Shown one piece after another: positions 31,643 to 39,640 of a stretch of 50,928 bases of DNA (its first letter is position 1; each line of letters opens with the position of its first letter). The DNA comes from Acinetobacter lwoffii (GTDB taxonomy: Bacteria > Pseudomonadota > Gammaproteobacteria > Pseudomonadales > Moraxellaceae). The notes beneath the pieces are model-generated. The model saw nothing but the letters and a program-made list of their open reading frames with translations. It was not told the DNA's origin and searched no databases. A program made the translations under genes and the position numbers. Where the stretch lies: contig NZ_JAMXXN010000021.1 of assembly GCF_024129435.1 (NCBI RefSeq), positions 1 through 50,928 of the forward strand. The letters are read 5' to 3'.

Positions 31643-32452
31643 ATGGCTTATCTTGCTCCTGCAGAGTTTGCAAAAAAAGTGGTCGATGCCGGTGAGGCAA
31701 AACTTCATATGGCAACGCGCGATGTTTTAATCCGTGCGTTTATGGCAGGCGCAATTTTGGCGCTGGCAGCTGTATTTGCCGTGACGATTGCGGTGCAAAC
31801 AGGGATGCCACTGATCGGTGCGCTGCTATTTCCAGTTGGTTTCTGCATGTTGTATCTCTTGGGCTATGACCTGCTCACTGGGGTATTTGTATTGACTCCA
31901 TTAGCCTGGCTAGATAAACGTCCTGGGGTAACGTGGTCACGTATTTTAAAAAACTGGGGACTGGTTTTTTTAGGTAACTTTGCCGGATGTTTAACCGTGG
32001 CAGTGTTGATGGCCGCAGTCTATACCATGGGTTTCGCCGCTGAACCGAATGCGGTCGGGGTGAAAATTGCCCATATTGGTGAAGACCGGACTTTAGGCTA
32101 TGCCGAATATGGTTTTGCTGGCTGGATGACGATTTTTATCCGCGGCATGCTGTGTAACTGGATGGTGTCACTCGGGGTAATTGGTGCCATGATGTCAACC
32201 ACGGTCAGCGGCAAATTCATTGCGATGTGGATGCCAATCATGCTGTTTTTCGCCATGGGCTTTGAACATTCAGTGGTGAATATGTTCCTGTTCCCATTTG
32301 CCATGATGATGGGCGGTGATTTCTCGATTACAGACTACTTCTTGTGGAATGAATTACCGGTGGCACTGGGGAATCTGGTGGGCGGTTTGGCACTGACAGG
32401 TCTGGCGCTCTATACCACGCATGTACGTACTGGCGATAAAAAAGAATTCTAA
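31643..32452 (+). CDS. nirC: Formate/nitrite-family channel, probable nitrite transporter
   Basis: A 269-residue FNT-family membrane protein with about six helices (first near residues 30-52, FMAGAILALAAVFAVTIAV). FNT hallmarks are LLFPVGFCMLYLLGYDLLTG near residue 63, LKNWGLVFLGNFAGC near 101 and the FAMGFEHSVVNMF segment near 200. The start follows AAAGGGG. Genomic position among nitrate genes and a NasT-type leader indicate nitrite and not formate as the substrate. The kinase/phosphatase gene follows after 66 bases. Confidence 0.88.
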   Translation: MAYLAPAEFAKKVVDAGEAKLHMATRDVLIRAFMAGAILALAAVFAVTIAVQTGMPLIGALLFPVGFCMLYLLGYDLLTGVFVLTPLAWLDKRPGVTWSRILKNWGLVFLGNFAGCLTVAVLMAAVYTMGFAAEPNAVGVKIAHIGEDRTLGYAEYGFAGWMTIFIRGMLCNWMVSLGVIGAMMSTTVSGKFIAMWMPIMLFFAMGFEHSVVNMFLFPFAMMMGGDFSITDYFLWNELPVALGNLVGGLALTGLALYTTHVRTGDKKEF

Positions 32453-32518
32453 TCTGAGCATGATGATTTATGCCTTGAGATTAAAGGGATCAATTCGATC
32501 CCTTTTTGAGTATTTAAA

Positions 32519-34249
32519 ATGAATAAAAAATTAAAGATCAGCATCGGGCAATATTCTTCCGCTGGAATCAAAGAACAGAATCAGGACTTTCATGGGGTCT
32601 ATATTCCTGAAGGCCACGCGCTTAGCAGTAAGGGCATTGCCTGTGCAATTGCAGACGGGATCAGTAGCAGCAATGTCAGCCATATTGCAGCAGAAACTGC
32701 AGTCAGCAGTTTTTTATCGGATTATTATTCGACTTCGGATGCATGGAGTACCCAAACTTCGGCGGCACGGGTCATTCGTGCGACCAATTCCTGGCTATAT
32801 GCACAAACTCAGCAAAGCCGCGGGCGTTTTGATAAAGACCAGGGTTATGTCTGCACCTTTAGTGCACTGATTTTGAGACAAAACAGAGCTCATATCTTTC
32901 ATGCAGGCGATAGCCGGATTTATCGCATTCAGACACAAGCCATTGAACAGTTGACGGCTGATCACCGTATTTGCCTGTCATCAACAGAACATTATTTAAG
33001 TCGTGCACTGGGTGCCGACCATCGTATCGACGTCGATTATCAGCAGCTTGAATTATGTGAAGATGATTTCTTTATCTTGATGACAGATGGAGTCTATGAG
33101 TTTATTGATATGCAGCTCATATCGGAGATGCTGCAACAGCAACAACATCTGGATATCATTGCCAAGTCTATAGTCGAGCTAGCCTTTAAACGGGGCAGTG
33201 ATGACAATCTCACCATTCAAATCATTAAAGTGGATCAACTACCAGAGGAAAAATACTTCCAGATTAAAAGTCATGTTTTATTTCCACAACAGCTAAGTCA
33301 TGGTGATCTGTTTGAAGGTTATCGGATTGATAAAATCCTGCACCAAAATCATCGCAGCAGCCTCTATTTGGCGCATGATGAAGCGACACAAAATCAGTTG
33401 GTCATTAAAACCTTGTCTGTCGATGTGCAGGATGATCTCAAAGCCGTAGAACAATTTCAGTTAGAAGAATGGGTATCGAAACGCTTAAAACATGAAAATC
33501 TGCTGCAATGTTATCCGCATAAGGGCAGCAAAAAAATTTTATTTCAAAGTTATGAATACTTGCAAGGGGAAAGCTTAAGTCGCTGGCTGCATCGTCAAAA
33601 AACAGCTTTAACTTTACAGCAGTTGCTCCCGATCATTGAGCAGGTGGCCAAGGCACTGAATGCCATGCACCGTCTTGAAATGCTGCACCAGGATGTACGG
33701 CCAGAAAATGTCATGCTGCTTGAACCTGCTGATGCTTTAAAAGTGAAACTGATTGATTATGGATCGACAGCGGTCAGAGGTCTGGTTGAACTGAATCCCA
33801 AACATGCAGACGTTCCTTTGGGAACTCTGGCCTTTATGGCACCTGAGTATTTTATTGGACACTCGCCCTCAGTAAAATCAGATCAGTTCTCGCTGGCGGT
33901 GATGAGTTATTATTTATTGACCCGACAATTACCTTATGGGACAGACCTTGCGCGCTGTAAGACCGAAAAGGACTTAAAACAGGTTCGATATCATCCACTC
34001 TATGAGTATCGACCGGATCTGCCGCATGGCTTGGACGCCATCTTTAAAAAAGCGCTTTCCATTCGCCCGGAGCAGCGCTATGAAGCACTTTCAGCCTTTA
34101 TATATGATCTGAAACACCCAGATCTCAAATTTAAAAAATCAGTTTCACGTCCTATGCTTGAAAAGCATCCAGTCACTTTCTGGAAATCCTGCACAGCGAT
34201 TCTGTTTTTGTTATTGCTCTGGGTATTTGCACTATATTTTAGCCAATGA
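32519..34249 (+). CDS. PP2C phosphatase/Ser-Thr protein kinase fusion, membrane anchored
   Basis: A 576-residue protein combining opposing activities. Residues about 1-240 form a PP2C phosphatase (EQNQDF, CAIADGISSS, FHAGDSRIYRI, LMTDGVYEF, GSDDNLT). Residues about 265-540 form a Hanks-type kinase with Lys in LVIKTL, the catalytic loop LHQDVRPENVML (HRD read as HQD, catalytic Asp and Asn kept), DYG in LIDYGST in place of DFG, and APE in MAPEYF. A single membrane helix closes the C-terminus (AILFLLLLWVFALYF). Similar genes sit beside nirB/nasA in pseudomonads. Probably cotranscribed with nirC; target proteins are unknown. Confidence 0.88.
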   Translation: MNKKLKISIGQYSSAGIKEQNQDFHGVYIPEGHALSSKGIACAIADGISSSNVSHIAAETAVSSFLSDYYSTSDAWSTQTSAARVIRATNSWLYAQTQQSRGRFDKDQGYVCTFSALILRQNRAHIFHAGDSRIYRIQTQAIEQLTADHRICLSSTEHYLSRALGADHRIDVDYQQLELCEDDFFILMTDGVYEFIDMQLISEMLQQQQHLDIIAKSIVELAFKRGSDDNLTIQIIKVDQLPEEKYFQIKSHVLFPQQLSHGDLFEGYRIDKILHQNHRSSLYLAHDEATQNQLVIKTLSVDVQDDLKAVEQFQLEEWVSKRLKHENLLQCYPHKGSKKILFQSYEYLQGESLSRWLHRQKTALTLQQLLPIIEQVAKALNAMHRLEMLHQDVRPENVMLLEPADALKVKLIDYGSTAVRGLVELNPKHADVPLGTLAFMAPEYFIGHSPSVKSDQFSLAVMSYYLLTRQLPYGTDLARCKTEKDLKQVRYHPLYEYRPDLPHGLDAIFKKALSIRPEQRYEALSAFIYDLKHPDLKFKKSVSRPMLEKHPVTFWKSCTAILFLLLLWVFALYFSQ

Positions 34250-34503
34250 AAATAATCCAAATAAGCTGTTGAACGATTTTTTTGATTTAAATAAAAAATC
34301 AATAGTGATTTAAGCTGAGATGTAGTCAAAATATCTATTTATTCTTATTGCAGATTTTTATATTTTTACGATGATTGACTTTGTATTTTCGAAGATTATC
34401 CCTATAAAATAGAAAGTGCAGTCAAAAAACTAAATAAGCATAAAAACATTGGAATAATAATTGCTTATTTTTAATACCATTAGAATAAAAAGGCAGATGA
34501 GAC

Positions 34504-34701
34504 ATGAAAAATCAATTTTTTAAGCTGATTTTAATCTTGGGCAGCAGCATGGTGATGAGCCAAACAAGTCTCGCCGGAGATGGTGGCTTGCGTTTTGCTG
34601 AGAAAAATCAGGAAATAGCGGCACAAATTCAGGCCAAGAAAAAAACGGCAGAAACACAGGCGCAGCCCCTACAAGCAAAAGCCTCTACAGAAGCGAAATA
34701 G
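34504..34701 (+). CDS. Small exported protein of 65 residues
   Basis: The frame starts at ATG 34504 and encodes a clear signal peptide (LILILGSSMVMSQTSLA) with likely cleavage before GDGG. The mature part of about 41 residues is hydrophilic, rich in Gln, Ala and Lys, with a helical AEKNQEIAAQIQAKKKTAET region. No family was recognised. It lies 250 AT-rich bases after the kinase gene and is followed by a terminator, so it is probably its own transcript. Confidence 0.6.
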   Translation: MKNQFFKLILILGSSMVMSQTSLAGDGGLRFAEKNQEIAAQIQAKKKTAETQAQPLQAKASTEAK

Positions 34702-34800
34702 TAAAACAGCACTCATCCAAGAAGGTGAGCTGTTCAGGTTAGATCAGATGTATAAGATGTTGTGATGCGAAAACTAGTCCCTAACTTTTTAATACTGAAA

Positions 34801-34838
34801 AAAAACTCCCCATCCATTTTTAAGAACGGGGAGTTTTT
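34801..34838. terminator. Bidirectional terminator
   Basis: AAAAACTCCCC (34801-34811) and GGGGAGTTTTT (34828-34838) form a strong stem with A and T tracts on both sides. It can end both the exported-protein gene on the plus strand and the small gene at 34862-35029 on the minus strand. Confidence 0.82.
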
Positions 34839-34861
34839 GTATTTTTGAATCCTTGAAAAAT

Positions 34862-35029
34862 TTATTGATTCTGTTCTTCGTCCTGTCTTTCCTGACGCAG
34901 TTGATCACGTTGTCGCTGTGGATCATGAAGACCTAATTGACCTCGCTGGATCTCGCGATCCTGTTTTTCTTGCGGATCAAGTTGCTCTTCAGTGAGTTCA
35001 TCATCATTTCGGTCGGTTGGATTGGACAT
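34862..35029 (-). CDS. Small charged protein of 55 residues
   Basis: A minus-strand frame from ATG 35029 to TAA 34862, with GAGGATG upstream of the start and a terminator directly behind the stop. The peptide begins MSNPTDRNDDELTEEQLDPQ and is made almost entirely of Glu, Asp, Gln, Arg and Lys with no hydrophobic core, so it is probably disordered or helical. No family was recognised. Ribosome site and flanking terminator support a real gene. Confidence 0.6.
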   Translation of the reverse strand: MSNPTDRNDDELTEEQLDPQEKQDREIQRGQLGLHDPQRQRDQLRQERQDEEQNQ

Positions 35030-35359
35030 AGTCTTTCATCCTCTAAAATATTTTCTACTTTTTATTGTATGAATTGAGCAAAATTATTCTGTGACTTTTA
35101 TACCGAAGTTAGTTTTCTATCTTGTTGCTGCTGTAAATTTAAGCGCTATTTTATAGACAAATTTAATAAAATTAATTTAATCAATAAAATTAAATTAATA
35201 AAAATTAAGGGAATAGCAATTCAAACCTACAAACCCAATAGGTGAATATATCTCATTATTATGATTTAAAAATGAGAAAAACTAAATAAAATAAGAGAAA
35301 TGGGTTATGCTTAAGACAAATTAAGTGTCATCCGTCTTTTGAAATTTCCGGTATTTTCC
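35030..35359. other. AT-rich intergenic region before metR
   Basis: No gene was seen in this 330-base divergent region. It contains a perfect AT-only dyad, ATTAATTTAAT (35171-35181) against ATTAAATTAAT (35189-35199), which could be an operator. No clear MetR box (TGAA, five bases, TTCA) was found. Confidence 0.5.
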
Positions 35360-36277
35360 ATGATAGAACTCCGCCATTTAAGAACTTTAACTGCTCTGCG
35401 GGAGCATGGTTCTCTGGTTGCAGCAGCAAGTGATTTATGTTTAACCCCATCAGCCTTGTCACATCAGCTACGTGAACTCGACCAATGGTTCGGGGTTGAA
35501 GTAGTGAATCGGCGTAGTCGTCCCGTAAGTTTTTCAAATGTTGGGGAGCGGTTGTTAAAACTGGCAGATGAAATATTACCGCAAGTTCAAATTGCACAGA
35601 GCGATATCAGCCGTATTGTGCATGGCCAGACCGGACGAATAGTTTTCTCCTCTGAATGTCATAGCTGTTTTGACTGGTTGATGCCACTACTCAATCAATA
35701 CCGGATGCAATATCCGGATGTAGACCTGGACTTTGCTTCAGGTTTTGAATCGAATCCGCATGAATTATTACAAACCGGAGAGTTTGATCTACTGATTACG
35801 GCTGATCCAATTGCGCTTAAAGGCATTGAATATTTCCCGATTTTCGAATACGAATCACGCTTGGTTTTATCCAATACCCATCCACTGGTACGTGCGAAAG
35901 AGATTACTGTTCAGGAGCTTGCTGAAGAAACGCTGGTAACTTATCCGGTGGATAAACACCGTTTGGACATTATGTCGCGTCTGTTTATTCCCGCTAATAT
36001 TCTACCAAAAGACATTCGCACCACAGATTTGACCCAAATGCTGATTCAGCTGGTGGCAAGTGGTCGCGGGATTGGTGCATTACCTGATTGGGTGGTAAAT
36101 GAATATGAGCAGAAAGGCTGGGTCACTTCACGCCGCCTCGACTGTGTGGCACCTGAAGGCTTACGTCGAACTTTATACGCCGGCTATCGCACAGAAGAAA
36201 AGCAGAAAGATTATTTTGAAGGCTTCTTGAAACAGCTGGATCGGTTTTCCAAGAAAAGACAGGTCTATTACAGCTAA
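35360..36277 (+). CDS. metR: LysR-type regulator, MetR-like
   Basis: A 305-residue LysR-family regulator. Start at ATG 35360 (MIELRHLRTL) matches the start of MetR proteins (MIEVKHLKTL); no strong ribosome site is visible. The winged helix is at residues about 1-65 (GSLVAAASDLCLTPSALSHQ, then LRELDQWFGV) and the effector domain follows. MetR activates methionine synthesis genes with homocysteine as effector; none of those genes lie in the window. It is followed by a terminator and then a TonB-dependent receptor that it might regulate. Confidence 0.82.
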   Translation: MIELRHLRTLTALREHGSLVAAASDLCLTPSALSHQLRELDQWFGVEVVNRRSRPVSFSNVGERLLKLADEILPQVQIAQSDISRIVHGQTGRIVFSSECHSCFDWLMPLLNQYRMQYPDVDLDFASGFESNPHELLQTGEFDLLITADPIALKGIEYFPIFEYESRLVLSNTHPLVRAKEITVQELAEETLVTYPVDKHRLDIMSRLFIPANILPKDIRTTDLTQMLIQLVASGRGIGALPDWVVNEYEQKGWVTSRRLDCVAPEGLRRTLYAGYRTEEKQKDYFEGFLKQLDRFSKKRQVYYS

Positions 36278-36314
36278 TTTGCGAATAGTTAAATATATTT
36301 AGTCCGTTATTTTT

Positions 36315-36340
36315 AAAAATCCTGCATCGTCAGGATTTTT
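36315..36340 (+). terminator. Terminator of metR
   Basis: AAAAATCCTG (36315-36324), loop CATCGT, CAGGATTTTT (36331-36340), 38 bases after the metR stop. Confidence 0.85.
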
Positions 36341-36777
36341 AAGAATAGACTTTTTTCTCTCAAGAATTTCAATTTTCCTATAAGATGATGAGGTTAATTT
36401 CGTCTACTTTAAATCAGAAAATATACAATTTCGGCCAACTTTCGAAATTAAAGAACTGGTTTAGTTGATTATAAATTTTTCTAATTATCACATTTTGCCA
36501 AGTGGAAATACATCTGTGCAGAATTAAATTGCATATTATTAAATATCAATTACTTGAAAATTAAGTTCTTGGAACTTGTGAGGATGTAGTTCTGATCTTG
36601 CAAGTTGATTTCTAAGAAAAAGATTAAATAAAATGAAAAAATATACGCTGATCAGTCAATTTTTTGGCAGAAAATAACTCCGGAAAATAACAATGTTGAT
36701 CTATGCTACAGCATAATTTTTAAACTGATTTCCTCTCATAAAACGGAATCACTTATACAGGACTGTATAAACTCGCC
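36341..36777. other. Long AT-rich region before the TonB-dependent receptor
   Basis: No gene was seen. A dyad AATTTCG/CGAAATT lies at 36427-36449. No cobalamin-riboswitch box and no clear Fur box were found. A 13-codon frame at about 36633 (MKKYTLISQFFGRK) is present but unsupported. Confidence 0.5.
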
Positions 36778-38940
36778 ATGCACATGACAAAAATTCCTCT
36801 CAAGAAAAGCCCGCTGAGCCTCATGATTCTGTCGATTGTCTCAGGTCATCTTTATGCTGAAACTGCCGTAGAGCCGGGCAATGTTCAACAGCTGAATACC
36901 ATCGTGATCAGTGCTGAGCAAAATGCCAATCCGCAGCAGCAATATCAGAAAGAGCTGGCTCAGGTTTCAGGAGGAACGAATTTTATTGGCGAGCAGCAGT
37001 TAGAACAGCAGCGACTTGCCACCACAGCCGATGTGTTCCGTTTACAGCCAGGAATTTATGCCCAGTCTGCGGGGAATGAAGGTGCAAAAGTCTCAATCCG
37101 TGGCTCAGGCATCAACCGGACTTCAGGTGCACACGCATCCGGTACGCACGTCCTGATTGACTATATTCCATTTACCGGGCCGGGCGGTACAGCGTATGAA
37201 CTGCTAGAACCCTGGTGGATTGATCATGTCGGTGTCTATCGCGGAGCCAATGGTTTTAAACAGGGTGGACTGGCCTTAGGTGGAACAATCAACTATAAAT
37301 CCAAGACTGGCGCAGATCAGGATGGCTCTGAACTCAAATATGAAATGGGCAGCCATGGTTATCAGAAATATCAGTTTAGTACCGGCCGAAAGCTGGATCA
37401 GATGGATTATTATCTGGCGCTGACGAGTACCCAGTTTGATGGAATTCAGGATCATGCTGAAGGCGATGGTAAGGGTCTGGCTTTTAATTTGGGCTATCAG
37501 ATCAGTCCGGATATCGAAACCCGTTTTTATGCCCGTTACCGTGAGAGCAAGCATTTAACTCCAGGACGGATTACACAAGAACAGCTCAAAAATGATCCTG
37601 AAGCAGCGAATAGCTTTAATTTAGCGGTAGATGCCAAACGGATTCAGCCGGGCAGTACCTGGCTGGCCAATACCACGACCTGGAATTTACAGGATGATGC
37701 AAAACTGACTGGCAGTCTGGCTTATCATCATTATCCGCTGGATTTACGTGAAAGCAGTTATCGTACCAATGTCGATTATGAAGATATTACAGCGCGCTTC
37801 CAGTATGAAAAACCTTACCAGTTTCTAGGTCTGGAGCATCAGGGGCGTATTGCCTTGCGCAGCACGACTCATCGTCCGGACAGTGGTGTAACGGAAACCA
37901 TCCGACGTGATACGACTATTGATGGAACTTTGTATCCGGCAGATACCGTTACCCGCCGTTATACCTATCGCGGTTCAGACAACGTCCTGCAATTTGATCA
38001 GGAAACCACATTAAATGATCAGTTCAAATTAGATTTGGGACTGGCAGCGGTGTATACCCATCGGGAAAGTGAAGTAACTTATCCTGTGGCGAGTCCTGAA
38101 GTCAGCCGTTATGAATGGAATTTTGCACCACGACTTGGTTTGACCTATCAGCCGAATGAGTCTGTGCAATGGTTTGCCAATTTAAGCCGCAGCATTGAGC
38201 CAGCACATCCTTGGGCGATGGCTTGGTCTTCACCGTATTATTTTGACAGTGGTGTCGCTTCAGGCCGGGTACGTGCACCAATCTATTTAGACACTCAAAC
38301 TGCCAATAGCTTTGAACTGGGTGGACGTGGACAATCAGGCTTTGGAGATTGGGCACTGAGCTACTATTATTCTAAAGTGAAAAATGAACTGTTAACCTCT
38401 GAAATGATTAAAGATTATGGGAGTAATTCTCCTCAATCTGAAAGAATTAGTGTAGAAGCAAATGCCACGCCAACGATTCATCAAGGGATAGAGCTAAGTC
38501 TGGATACGCCCTTGCATGAATCCCAATATGGCGAACTGCGTCTGCAACAGGCTTATACCCTTAGCGATTTCCAGTATAAAAATGATCCATTGTTTGGCAA
38601 GAACCAGTTGCCAGGAATCCCTAAACATCTGTATCAGGCTCAACTGAGTTATGCTTTAAATAATGGCCTCTATATTGGTCTGAATACCGAATATGCATCG
38701 AAGATGGCACATGATTATGCTAATAGCCAATTCAGTGACGACTATCAGATCTGGGGCATTGACGTGGGTTATGCACCAGAACATCAATCGTGGAAAACCT
38801 GGATCAACTTTAAAAATATCACGGATGAGAAATATGCTGCGGTCGTGATTCCTGGTCTGAATGATAAAGGTGCTGATGTAGCGCGATCTTCACCAGGTGA
38901 AGGTTTTTCTACTTATGCCGGTGTGTCATTTAAATTTTAA
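36778..38940 (+). CDS. TonB-dependent outer-membrane receptor
   Basis: A 720-residue receptor with a signal peptide (MILSIVSGHLYA), a TonB box NTIVISAE near residue 39, a plug domain (about 60-170; QQRLATTADVFRLQPGIYAQ, then GAKVSIRGSGINR) and a 22-strand-type barrel ending in the outer-membrane Phe signature FKF. FecA/siderophore-type organisation is likely, but the ligand cannot be told; no siderophore genes or cobalamin riboswitch are nearby. It is monocistronic with a terminator behind it. The ATG at 36784 is an alternative start. Confidence 0.88.
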   Translation: MHMTKIPLKKSPLSLMILSIVSGHLYAETAVEPGNVQQLNTIVISAEQNANPQQQYQKELAQVSGGTNFIGEQQLEQQRLATTADVFRLQPGIYAQSAGNEGAKVSIRGSGINRTSGAHASGTHVLIDYIPFTGPGGTAYELLEPWWIDHVGVYRGANGFKQGGLALGGTINYKSKTGADQDGSELKYEMGSHGYQKYQFSTGRKLDQMDYYLALTSTQFDGIQDHAEGDGKGLAFNLGYQISPDIETRFYARYRESKHLTPGRITQEQLKNDPEAANSFNLAVDAKRIQPGSTWLANTTTWNLQDDAKLTGSLAYHHYPLDLRESSYRTNVDYEDITARFQYEKPYQFLGLEHQGRIALRSTTHRPDSGVTETIRRDTTIDGTLYPADTVTRRYTYRGSDNVLQFDQETTLNDQFKLDLGLAAVYTHRESEVTYPVASPEVSRYEWNFAPRLGLTYQPNESVQWFANLSRSIEPAHPWAMAWSSPYYFDSGVASGRVRAPIYLDTQTANSFELGGRGQSGFGDWALSYYYSKVKNELLTSEMIKDYGSNSPQSERISVEANATPTIHQGIELSLDTPLHESQYGELRLQQAYTLSDFQYKNDPLFGKNQLPGIPKHLYQAQLSYALNNGLYIGLNTEYASKMAHDYANSQFSDDYQIWGIDVGYAPEHQSWKTWINFKNITDEKYAAVVIPGLNDKGADVARSSPGEGFSTYAGVSFKF

Positions 38941-38953
38941 TTTTTAAAATCAA

Positions 38954-38981
38954 AAAAAGAGCGGTGAAAACCGCTCTTTTT
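38954..38981. terminator. Bidirectional terminator between the receptor gene and marC
   Basis: AAAAAGAGCGGT (38954-38965), tetraloop GAAA, ACCGCTCTTTTT (38970-38981). It serves the convergent genes on both sides. Confidence 0.88.
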
Positions 38982-39003
38982 ATTTATTGATAGAAAAGGT
39001 TTA

Positions 39004-39612
39004 TCAGGTTTCTAAAATTCCGGTAACGCCTGTCACAATCATATCGATGGCAATCGTACCAATCAGAAGCGCAGCAACACGACCGACAATATCGACATAC
39101 AGGTCAATGTAGTTGGAATATTTATGTTGTAAATGATCATGCAGGTATTTCATCAGAATTAGCAAGCTACAGGTCAGAAACAGGGTAAAGAAGATCACCA
39201 GAATGGTTTGCATTAAACTGAGCTGAATCCCGGTAATCACGGAAGCCGAAATGGTGCCGGGACCGATCATAAACGGCATGGCAATCGTACCCGCCAGATG
39301 ACTGGGCGCTCCACGCATCACACCAATCGTATCAGCACCTTCAAAGACATAACGATAGCCAATCACCAAAAAGATAATACCGCCAAAAATCTGGAAGGAC
39401 TCAAACCGTACATGCAAGAATTCATTAAAGAAGGCTTCACCGGTTTTTGCAAAAATGATGAACACAATAAAGCTGATCAGACTGCCCTGAATCAATGCCA
39501 TGTTGAATATTCTTGCGTCGGAATTACGGATAATTCCGAGCATATAAATACTCATCAGAAAAGGATTGAGCAGGGAGAAAAACAGGGCAAATGCATTCAA
39601 ACTTTCTGACAT
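39004..39612 (-). CDS. MarC/UPF0056-family inner-membrane protein
   Basis: A 202-residue protein with about six membrane helices, starting at ATG 39612 behind AAGGAAT. Family segments are FSLLNPFLMSIYML near the N-terminus, FGGIIFLVIGYRY near residue 77 and IAMPFMIGPGTISASVI near 110. The function of the family is not established; the old link to multiple antibiotic resistance was withdrawn. It follows betT by 28 bases and is probably cotranscribed with it. Confidence 0.85.
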   Translation of the reverse strand: MSESLNAFALFFSLLNPFLMSIYMLGIIRNSDARIFNMALIQGSLISFIVFIIFAKTGEAFFNEFLHVRFESFQIFGGIIFLVIGYRYVFEGADTIGVMRGAPSHLAGTIAMPFMIGPGTISASVITGIQLSLMQTILVIFFTLFLTCSLLILMKYLHDHLQHKYSNYIDLYVDIVGRVAALLIGTIAIDMIVTGVTGILET

Positions 39613-39640
39613 TATTGATTCCTTCCGTAGTTGAGAGATC

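Noticed and set aside
36633..36674. 13-codon leader peptide before the TonB receptor
   Set aside because: It has no convincing ribosome site and no overlapping terminator or attenuator structure.
36341..36777. Cobalamin riboswitch before the TonB-dependent receptor
   Set aside because: No B12-box-like GCCACTG element or matching stems were found in the AT-rich leader.
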